A DNA stretch of 6,156 bases, taken from assembly GCA_021163705.1 (NCBI GenBank), contig JAGGTO010000033.1:1-6156 (forward strand), read 5' to 3'. The notes under the pieces are model-generated. The model saw only the letters and a list, made by a program, of their open reading frames with translations, was not told where the DNA came from and did no database searches. Below, in pieces: positions 1 through 5,088 of this stretch (its first letter is position 1; every line of letters begins with the position of its first letter). Source of the DNA: Thermoplasmata archaeon (GTDB lineage Archaea > Thermoplasmatota > Thermoplasmata > Thermoplasmatales > Aciduliprofundaceae). The position numbers and the translations under genes are program-made.

Positions 1-215
1 CCGTAATCATGGGTCTTGATGAACTTGAGAGAATTGTGAGGAATGTGAAGATCCCGGTGGTGGCCATAGGAGGGATAGACCATAGTAATGTGGAAAAAGT
101 TCTAAGAACTGGGGTGGATGGGATAGCCGTGATTTCGGCAATAGTTGGAGCGGAAGATGTAAAAAAAGCCGCTCAGGAAATGAGGAAAATAATAGAAAAA
201 TTCCACAAAATTTAA
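1..215 (+). CDS. thiE: Thiamine-phosphate synthase, C-terminal fragment (5' end outside window)
   Basis: Only about the last 70 codons are present; the reading frame is open to the left edge and ends at TAA 213-215. ThiE is a cytosolic TIM-barrel enzyme that joins the thiazole phosphate and the hydroxymethylpyrimidine diphosphate to give thiamine phosphate and PPi. Visible hallmarks are the next-to-last barrel strand IPVVAIGGI followed by a helix (NVEKVLRTG), then the last strand DGIAVISAIVGAEDV. In this family these two strands form the phosphate-binding end of the barrel. The protein stops about 25 residues after the last strand, as a stand-alone ThiE does, so there is no C-terminal fusion. 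An N-terminal fusion cannot be excluded. Other phosphate-binding TIM barrels share the GGI feature, but GxDGIAVISAI is typical of ThiE. The gene ends immediately before the hppA promoter. Confidence 0.85.
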   Translation, partial: VIMGLDELERIVRNVKIPVVAIGGIDHSNVEKVLRTGVDGIAVISAIVGAEDVKKAAQEMRKIIEKFHKI

Positions 216-230
216 AACAAAGTTTAAATA
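205..230 (+). promoter_or_regulatory. Archaeal promoter of hppA: BRE/TATA, present as a 12-bp tandem repeat
   Basis: The motif ACAAAGTTTAAA (217-228), extended to TTTAAATA at 223-230, looks like an archaeal BRE (aacaaa) followed by a TATA box. A copy with one mismatch, ACAAAATTTAAA, lies directly upstream at 205-216 and overlaps the thiE stop codon. Applying the usual spacing of about 25 bases from the TATA centre to the transcription start, the downstream box predicts a start near 250-253. This gives a leader of about 15 bases that contains the GGTGA site before ATG 268. The upstream box would predict a start near 238-240. The promoter is predicted by eye and has no experimental support here. 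Confidence 0.6.
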
Positions 231-257
231 AACGATGCTTATTGCATACGCAAAGGC

Positions 258-262
258 GGTGA
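258..262 (+). promoter_or_regulatory. Ribosome binding site (GGTGA) that decides the hppA start
   Basis: GGTGA at 258-262 matches the complement of the archaeal 16S rRNA 3' end (GGAGGTGATC) and lies 5 bases before ATG 268. No comparable site precedes the earlier in-frame ATG at 235, so this site favours the shorter protein. Confidence 0.7.
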
Positions 263-267
263 AAGCC

Positions 268-2328
268 ATGATGGAGTATTTAGGTTTGCTGATGGGTATA
301 ATATCGCTCATCGTTGCATCACTTTTCGCAATGTATGTGAAGAGAAAGGATCAGGGAAAAGGGAAGATGGTTGAAATATCAAAGTACATAAGAAAGGGCG
401 CAATGACATTTCTCAATAGGGAATATCGCTCATTGATCCTCTATATTATCGTTGTGGCAGTTATACTTCTTCTTTTAAGCTTTGTTAAAAGTGGTGGTAT
501 CAGCAGATACACATCCCTCTCATTCGTTATTGGAGCCATACTCTCAGCGCTCTCTGGAAATATAGGCATGAGGATTGCAACCCTTGCCAATGTCCGCACA
601 GCAAAGGCTGTGGAAAAGGATATACATGAAGGGCTAAAAGTTGCATTTTCATCAGGATCTGTGATGGGCTTAACCGTGGTAGGTTTGGGACTTGCAGGAA
701 TCTCCGCCATATATCTCATATTCAGGAACATAGATCCTTCAGGACTTTCAAGCGTGATGTTTGGCTTTGGATTTGGTGCATCCTCCATTGCGCTCTTCGC
801 AAGGGTTGGTGGAGGAATTTACACAAAGGCTGCAGATGTTGGAGCTGATTTGGTTGGTAAGGTTGAAGCAGGTATACCGGAAGATGATCCGCGAAACCCT
901 GCGGTCATCGCCGATAATGTTGGTGACAATGTTGGCGATGTGGCAGGTATGGGTGCAGATTTATTTGAGAGCTATGTTGATTCCATAATTGCAGCCATAG
1001 CCATAGGAATTGGCTTTGTCTCCATAAGCTCCCCCCTATCCATACTTCCCCTCCTCATTGCAGCCATAGGCATATTATCCTCCATAATAGGTGTTGCAGT
1101 GGTAATAGTTATGAGAAATAGAGATCCTACGAGAGCGATGAATAGCGGTGTAATTACAAGCTCAATAATAATGATTATTCTGGCCTTCATAGTACTTTAC
1201 CTATCAAAGGGATATGATTTTACCTCTCCCTCCGGAAAATATGTTAGCTGGTATGGAATATTTGCCGCGCTCATTTCAGGTCTAATAGCGGGTATAATTA
1301 TTGGATTTTCAACAGAGTACTATACATCCGATAAATATAAACCCACAAGAAAAATTGCAGAGGCAAGCACAACAGGTGCAGCCACAACCATAATCACAGG
1401 AATGTCCGTTGGAATGATAAGCACTGTGATCCCCGTAATTTCCGTTGTAGTGGCAATAATAATTGCGTATATTCTTGCGGATCTATATGGGATAGCAATA
1501 GCGGCGGTGGGTATGCTGAGCACACTGGGAATGACACTCAGTATGGATACCTATGGACCTGTGGCCGATAATGCGGCAGGAATAGCGGAGATGGCAGGTC
1601 TGGGGAAAGAGGTAAGAGAGAGAGCAGAGGAGCTTGATGCCGTTGGAAACACTACAGCTGCCATAGGAAAAGGATTCGCAATAGGCTCGGCAGCGCTAAC
1701 CGCGCTTGCCCTATTTGCAACATACAACCAGAGCCTTTCTGTACTGGGAAAGAATCTTACATTGAGCTTAGCCAATCCATCGGTAACTGCAGGAATATTC
1801 ATAGGTGCGTTGATGCCCTTCCTCTTTAGTGCATTGGCATTATCGGCGGTGGGTGATGCCGCTGAAGAAATGGTTAAGGAAGTGCGCCGTCAGTTCAGGG
1901 AGATAAAGGGAATAATGGAGGGAAAGGCTCTTCCAGACTATGAGAGATGTGTGGATATATCAACAAAAGCGGCAATAAGAAAGATGGTTGTGCCCACACT
2001 ACTGGCGATAATAGTGCCTGTGATAGTAGGAGTAACTCCTGGATTGGGGCCAGAGGCTGTTGGAGGTGTACTTGCAGGCTCCATAGCTTCAGGATTTCTT
2101 CTGGCAATATACATGGCCAATGCAGGTGGTGCCTGGGATAACGCGAAGAAGTACATTGAGAAGGGAAATCTTGGCGGAAAGGGGAGTGATACACACAAAG
2201 CCTCTGTTGTAGGGGATACCGTTGGAGATCCCCTAAAAGATACTGCAGGGCCATCTCTAAACATACTCATAAAGCTAATGAGCATAGTGTCTCTAATCTT
2301 TGCACCCCTTTTCGTTCTCCTTCTGTGA
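268..2328 (+). CDS. hppA: Membrane-bound ion-pumping pyrophosphatase (K+-dependent type)
   Basis: An integral-membrane enzyme that hydrolyses cytosolic PPi and pumps H+ or Na+ outward. It has 686 residues from ATG 268, normal for the family, with hydrophobic helices throughout. Numbered from ATG 268, all acidic active-site motifs are present: DVGADLVGKVE 190-200, DNVGDNVGDVAGMGADLFES 216-235, DNAAGIAEM about 434-442, GGAWDNAKKYIE 620-631, and GDTVGDPLKDTAGPSLN about 649-665. The GNTTAAIGKG segment (460-469) has Ala464 and Gly467 where K+-independent enzymes carry Lys and Thr, so K+ dependence is expected. The ion-gate helix has Glu234 and, one turn later, Asp238; the pumped ion cannot be settled from this. 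An in-frame ATG at 235 would add 11 residues, but it has no ribosome site and probably lies upstream of the transcription start. It is transcribed from its own promoter. Identity is certain; ion specificity is not. Confidence 0.97.
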   Translation: MMEYLGLLMGIISLIVASLFAMYVKRKDQGKGKMVEISKYIRKGAMTFLNREYRSLILYIIVVAVILLLLSFVKSGGISRYTSLSFVIGAILSALSGNIGMRIATLANVRTAKAVEKDIHEGLKVAFSSGSVMGLTVVGLGLAGISAIYLIFRNIDPSGLSSVMFGFGFGASSIALFARVGGGIYTKAADVGADLVGKVEAGIPEDDPRNPAVIADNVGDNVGDVAGMGADLFESYVDSIIAAIAIGIGFVSISSPLSILPLLIAAIGILSSIIGVAVVIVMRNRDPTRAMNSGVITSSIIMIILAFIVLYLSKGYDFTSPSGKYVSWYGIFAALISGLIAGIIIGFSTEYYTSDKYKPTRKIAEASTTGAATTIITGMSVGMISTVIPVISVVVAIIIAYILADLYGIAIAAVGMLSTLGMTLSMDTYGPVADNAAGIAEMAGLGKEVRERAEELDAVGNTTAAIGKGFAIGSAALTALALFATYNQSLSVLGKNLTLSLANPSVTAGIFIGALMPFLFSALALSAVGDAAEEMVKEVRRQFREIKGIMEGKALPDYERCVDISTKAAIRKMVVPTLLAIIVPVIVGVTPGLGPEAVGGVLAGSIASGFLLAIYMANAGGAWDNAKKYIEKGNLGGKGSDTHKASVVGDTVGDPLKDTAGPSLNILIKLMSIVSLIFAPLFVLLL

Positions 2329-2331
2329 TAG

Positions 2332-2351
2332 TTTTTTATATCTCTTTTTTT
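2332..2351 (+). terminator. Oligo-T transcription terminator of hppA (candidate)
   Basis: Two T runs follow the hppA stop codon: T6 at 2332-2337 and T7 at 2345-2351. There is no hairpin. Archaeal RNA polymerase commonly terminates at such U-rich stretches without a stem-loop. The first run is also part of the TATA box of the next gene, so the terminator and promoter overlap. Confidence 0.45.
2333..2341 (+). promoter_or_regulatory. TATA box of the mscS-family gene
   Basis: TTTTTATA(T) begins 32 bases before the ATG at 2365. The usual TATA-to-start distance puts transcription initiation at or within a few bases of that ATG, which implies a leaderless mRNA. This fits the absence of any Shine-Dalgarno-like sequence in the pyrimidine-rich stretch 2341-2360. 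No clear BRE is seen. Confidence 0.55.
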
Positions 2352-2364
2352 ATTCTCCTTTGAA

Positions 2365-3816
2365 ATGAGGAGTCTGCTCATAATTGCTGTAATTCTCTTA
2401 CCCATAATTCTTGCCCCCCTCACGGGGGGAGAAATAATTCCCGATAGTGAAGATAAGGTTATTCACAGTGGTGAGGCAATAACATTTCATTTCACCATAA
2501 TAAACAGAGCCAATGAGACCGTATTTTTCGTTATACACTCTCCTGAAGAGAAGGGATGGATCTTTAATGTAACCCCTACCACAGGGCTAATTGAGCCTGA
2601 GTCCACCAAGGATGTGAAGGTAAGGCTCATCTCTCCAGAGGTGTATGTGGAGATAGAGAAAGATTTTTCTGTCGAGGTATTCATATACAATTCCACAGGG
2701 ATGGTAAGCAAATACATTTACCATCTTCACATATCCCTGATTCCTCCAAGCACATTTTTCTTCTTTTTCAATCTTCCATTTCCCAAAAGCTGGGGTTACT
2801 GGGGACCATTTATAAGCGTGGTGCTAACATGGCTCATAATAAGCCTTCTCCTATACTTCATTTTCCCGTTCATAAAGAGGTTTACAAAATGGACAAAAAC
2901 CAAGGTAGATGACATTCTTGTAGAGATCCTCAAAAAGCCGGTGGCCATATGGATAATCATATATGGCCTTCTAAACGCATCTCTAACATTACCTATAACC
3001 ACTCAAGTTTCATTCCTCCTGGTGAAAATTTACGATATCATAGTCATAGTTATAGTGACCTGGATAATCTACAGAGTTTTTAGAGATTTGATTATTAGCT
3101 ATGCATTTCACATTTCCAGAAGAAGGGGGAGGAGAGATCTGGAAAAAGTTTTGCTTCCTGTGATAGAGAAAATTGGGATAGTGACAATAGTGGTCATAGG
3201 AGGGATAATGCTTCTTCAAGAGGCTGGTGTGAATATTGCAGTTCTGGTGGCAAGCCTAGGGGTTGCAGGCATAATAATAGGTCTGGCAGCTCAGGATACT
3301 CTAGGCAACTTCTTTGCAGGGTTGCATATTTTACTGGATAAGGCATTTGAGATTGGAGATTTGATATTATTAGAGGGGGAAGAAAGCGTATATGAGGTCA
3401 AGCATGTGGGTTTGAGAAGCACCAAACTCTATGACATATTTTCCCATACGATGATTTACATACCAAACTCTATGCTTGCAAATCATAAGATAGTGAATCT
3501 TGATAGGCCAGACACACAGATAAAAATTAAGATAGACATCTCCGTCTCCTATGATAGTGATATAGAGAAGGTGAAAAGAGTTTTAATGGAGATAGCGGAG
3601 AGCAGTGAGGATGTTTTGAAGGATGAATCTCATAAACCTGTTGTGGTATTTAGAGAATTTGGAGATTCCTCCCTCAATTTTACCCTATATCTATGGGTAA
3701 AAGATGTAAAAAAGCAGTGGAAGGTAGCGAGTAGAATAAGAGAAGAGATAATGAGAAGATTCAGAGAAGAAGGGATAGAGATACCATACCCACAGCTGGA
3801 TGTACATATGAAATAA
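2365..3816 (+). CDS. MscS-family mechanosensitive channel with secreted N-terminal domain
   Basis: A 483-residue small-conductance mechanosensitive channel, well above the roughly 280 residues of E. coli MscS. Residues 1-21 form a hydrophobic signal peptide. Residues about 24-128 are a beta-rich, Ig-like segment resembling the NEW3/CARDB type of domain, predicted outside the cell, with N-x-T sequons at Asn50, Asn68 and Asn109. Membrane helices follow at about 145-170, 191-210, 215-240 and 264-286. The pore helix (about 291-318) is typical MscS: ASLGVAGIIIGLAAQDTLGN, then the AFEIGDLI turn. The beta domain contains VGLRSTKL and IPNSMLANHKIVNL, and the alpha/beta end finishes with IPYPQLDVHM. 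In this family, membrane tension opens the channel and relieves turgor. KVDDILVEIL (180-189) is common in archaeal and bacterial large MscS proteins. The start is fixed by the signal peptide and TATA spacing. The family is sure; the name of the extracellular fold is tentative. Confidence 0.93.
   Translation: MRSLLIIAVILLPIILAPLTGGEIIPDSEDKVIHSGEAITFHFTIINRANETVFFVIHSPEEKGWIFNVTPTTGLIEPESTKDVKVRLISPEVYVEIEKDFSVEVFIYNSTGMVSKYIYHLHISLIPPSTFFFFFNLPFPKSWGYWGPFISVVLTWLIISLLLYFIFPFIKRFTKWTKTKVDDILVEILKKPVAIWIIIYGLLNASLTLPITTQVSFLLVKIYDIIVIVIVTWIIYRVFRDLIISYAFHISRRRGRRDLEKVLLPVIEKIGIVTIVVIGGIMLLQEAGVNIAVLVASLGVAGIIIGLAAQDTLGNFFAGLHILLDKAFEIGDLILLEGEESVYEVKHVGLRSTKLYDIFSHTMIYIPNSMLANHKIVNLDRPDTQIKIKIDISVSYDSDIEKVKRVLMEIAESSEDVLKDESHKPVVVFREFGDSSLNFTLYLWVKDVKKQWKVASRIREEIMRRFREEGIEIPYPQLDVHMK
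2414..2429 (+). other. Perfect C6-TCAC-G6 hairpin inside the mscS coding sequence
   Basis: Six C (2414-2419), a four-base loop and six G (2424-2429) make a perfect GC stem-loop, conspicuous in an A+T-rich neighbourhood. It lies about 50 bases after the start codon and encodes the A-P-L-T-G-G end of the signal peptide. It has no T tract directly after it, so it does not look like a bacterial-type terminator. A regulatory role is possible but unproven. Confidence 0.5.
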
Positions 3817-3829
3817 CAAAATATTTTAA
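3815..3829 (+). promoter_or_regulatory. BRE/TATA promoter of the queE operon
   Basis: AACAAA (3815-3820), which overlaps the mscS stop codon, is a BRE-like element and is followed by ATATTTTAA (3821-3829). The same AACAAA precedes the hppA TATA box. Spacing to ATG 3852 is 22-31 bases, which predicts transcription starting at or next to the start codon. GGGAG at 3835-3839 is weakly Shine-Dalgarno-like, but it is 12 bases from the ATG and would lie outside the transcript if the start is as predicted. Confidence 0.55.
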
Positions 3830-3851
3830 GGATAGGGAGATACATCCTTCG

Positions 3852-4478
3852 ATGAAAATCAACGAGATGTTTGTATCAATCCAGGGAGAAGGCCCCTATA
3901 TGGGCATTCCCATGTTTTTCATACGATTCACGGGATGCAATCTCAGATGTGAGTGGTGCGACACCAAGTATGCTTTTTACGAAGGTAAAGAGATGAGCAT
4001 GGAAGAAATTTTGGAAGTGGTGAAAAAAAAAGGAAAAGAGTGGATATGTCTTACGGGTGGGGAGCCCCTTTTGCAGGAGGAGATTTACAAGCTCATTGAT
4101 ATTCTTCTCAAAGAACATAAGGTTATTGTGGAAACAAATGGTTCTATATTAATTGATAAGCTTCCCACGGAAGAGAATCTCGTAGTCTCTCTGGACATAA
4201 AAACTCCATCTTCCAAGATGGAAAAATATATGAAGCTGGAAAACATTGATTATCTGGGTCCCAAAGACTACCTGAAATTCGTCATAAAGGATGAGCGAGA
4301 TTTTCAATATGCCAAAAGCATAATCGAGGAAAGGGATATAAAGAGTGAGATAGTATTCCAGCCCGTATGGGGCACTGAGTTACGATGGCTTGCGGAGAGA
4401 GTACTTGATGAAGGTTTGAATGTACGTGTATTACCCCAGCTTCACAAGATAATCTGGGGAGAGAGAAGAGGTGTTTAA
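3852..4478 (+). CDS. queE: 7-carboxy-7-deazaguanine synthase (radical SAM)
   Basis: QueE converts 6-carboxy-tetrahydropterin to 7-carboxy-7-deazaguanine using S-adenosylmethionine and a [4Fe-4S] cluster. In archaea this feeds preQ0 and then archaeosine in tRNA. The 208-residue length is usual. Visible motifs are the substrate-side SIQGEG (9-14), the QueE-specific CX3CX2C cluster motif (Cys29, Cys33, Cys36; GCNLRCEWCDT), the SAM-binding LTGGEP (67-72), VETNG (93-97), SLDIKTPSS (113-121) and the C-terminal LPQLHKIIWGERRGV. The CX3CX2C spacing is standard radical SAM, so an unusual cluster is not expected. A run of nine A at 4023-4031 lies inside the frame (Lys codons) without disrupting it. This is the first gene of a three-gene overlapping unit, and its mRNA is probably leaderless. 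Other deazaguanine genes (queC, queD, tgtA) are not in the window. Confidence 0.95.
   Translation: MKINEMFVSIQGEGPYMGIPMFFIRFTGCNLRCEWCDTKYAFYEGKEMSMEEILEVVKKKGKEWICLTGGEPLLQEEIYKLIDILLKEHKVIVETNGSILIDKLPTEENLVVSLDIKTPSSKMEKYMKLENIDYLGPKDYLKFVIKDERDFQYAKSIIEERDIKSEIVFQPVWGTELRWLAERVLDEGLNVRVLPQLHKIIWGERRGV
4468..4473 (+). promoter_or_regulatory. Ribosome binding site (GAGGTG) for the AMMECR1 gene
   Basis: GAGGTG lies within the last codons of queE and ends 6 bases before ATG 4480. It includes the GTG at 4471-4473, so that codon belongs to the binding site and is not the start. Confidence 0.7.
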
Positions 4479-4479
4479 A

Positions 4480-5088
4480 ATGTTCATGTATACTGAGGAA
4501 GAAGGCATATTTGCAGTACGCACCGCCAGAAAAGTTGTAGAATTCTATATTGAGCATAAGAATACCCCCTATATTCCTTTTCCAAAAAAATTCGAAGAAA
4601 ATTCGGGGGTGTTTACCACAATTTCCACATATCCAGAAAGAGAGCTGAGAGGATGCATAGGATATCCAGAGCCTGTGCTCCCGTTGAAAGATGCACTGAT
4701 ACAATCGGCCATATCCGCGGCTTTTTCAGATCCCAGATTTCCACCTCTGAGAAAGGATGAATTGGATAAGGTAGTCTTTGAAGTTTCTCTTCTCACCCCT
4801 CCGGAGGAGATAAAGGTTAAGAGGAGAAAAGAGCTTCTAAATGAAGTTAAAATAGGTGTTCATGGTTTAATTGTGGAGAGGGGATTTTATAGAGGCTTGC
4901 TGTTGCCCCAGGTGCCGGTAGAATGGAACTGGGATGTTGAGGAGTTCCTCTCACAAACATGCTGGAAGGCGGGATTACCCATGGATTGCTGGCTAGACGA
5001 AAATACAAAAATTTATAGGTTTACGGCCGAAATATTTGAAGAGGAAGAACCAAGAGGAGCCATAAGGAGGAAGAAACTTGAACATTGA
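4480..5088 (+). CDS. AMMECR1-domain protein
   Basis: A 202-residue single-domain protein of the AMMECR1 family, found in archaea, some bacteria and eukaryotes (human AMMECR1). Its biochemical role is not firmly established to my knowledge. The family signature LRGCIG is at 56-61 and includes Cys59. It is followed by DPRFPPL (84-90), FEVSLLTPPEE (100-110), HGLIVERG (128-135), GLLLPQVPVEWNWD (139-152), the CWKAGLP segment with Cys161, Cys170 in MDCW, and the YRFTAEIFEEE C-terminal strand. All of this aligns with archaeal members of about 200 residues. There is no signal peptide or membrane helix, so it is cytosolic. A GTG at 4471 would add three residues but lies within the ribosome site; ATG 4480, one base after the queE stop, is preferred. 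ATG 4486 is a weaker alternative. In some genomes AMMECR1 is linked or fused to Memo and radical-SAM proteins; here the radical-SAM neighbour is QueE. Confidence 0.93.
   Translation: MFMYTEEEGIFAVRTARKVVEFYIEHKNTPYIPFPKKFEENSGVFTTISTYPERELRGCIGYPEPVLPLKDALIQSAISAAFSDPRFPPLRKDELDKVVFEVSLLTPPEEIKVKRRKELLNEVKIGVHGLIVERGFYRGLLLPQVPVEWNWDVEEFLSQTCWKAGLPMDCWLDENTKIYRFTAEIFEEEEPRGAIRRKKLEH
5066..5070 (+). promoter_or_regulatory. Ribosome binding site (GGAGG) for pyrC
   Basis: GGAGG lies inside the AMMECR1 gene, 7 bases upstream of the TTG at 5078. An in-frame TAA at 5063-5065 rules out any earlier start, so this site together with the TTG fixes the start of the dihydroorotase. Confidence 0.75.

Noticed and set aside
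222..233. Inverted repeat GTTTA-AA-TAAAC ahead of hppA
   Set aside because: The stem is only five A/T-rich pairs with a two-base loop, too weak for a terminator, and it coincides with the TATA box, which explains the bases better.
988..1069. 13-bp repeat ATTGCAGCCATAG at 988-1000 and 1057-1069 in hppA
   Set aside because: Both copies encode I-A-A-I in membrane helices. Low-complexity hydrophobic coding explains the match.
1938..2423. 161-codon open frame on the minus strand across the end of hppA and the start of the mscS gene
   Set aside because: It lies opposite two clearly real genes, its product matches no family I recognise and is rich in low-information Pro/Ser/Thr, and no promoter or ribosome site supports it.
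60..3207. An 18-bp near-identical string (GTGGCCATAGGAGGGATA type) at 60-77 in thiE and 3190-3207 in the mscS gene
   Set aside because: Both encode V-(A/V)-I-G-G-I in the same codon style. This is coding coincidence, not a dispersed repeat.
3421..3474. Exact 13-bp direct repeat ACCAAACTCTATG at 3421-3433 and 3462-3474 in the mscS gene
   Set aside because: The copies are read in different frames (TKLY versus PNSM), both within conserved MscS motifs. One such match is plausible by chance in about 6 kb.
4023..4031. Run of nine A in queE as a possible frameshift or slippage site
   Set aside because: The frame continues intact into conserved QueE motifs on both sides, so there is no sign of a programmed shift or a broken gene.
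4282..4704. 140-codon open frame on the minus strand opposite queE and the AMMECR1 gene
   Set aside because: It is a shadow of two conserved coding genes, with an unlikely Cys/His/Phe-rich composition and no regulatory signals.
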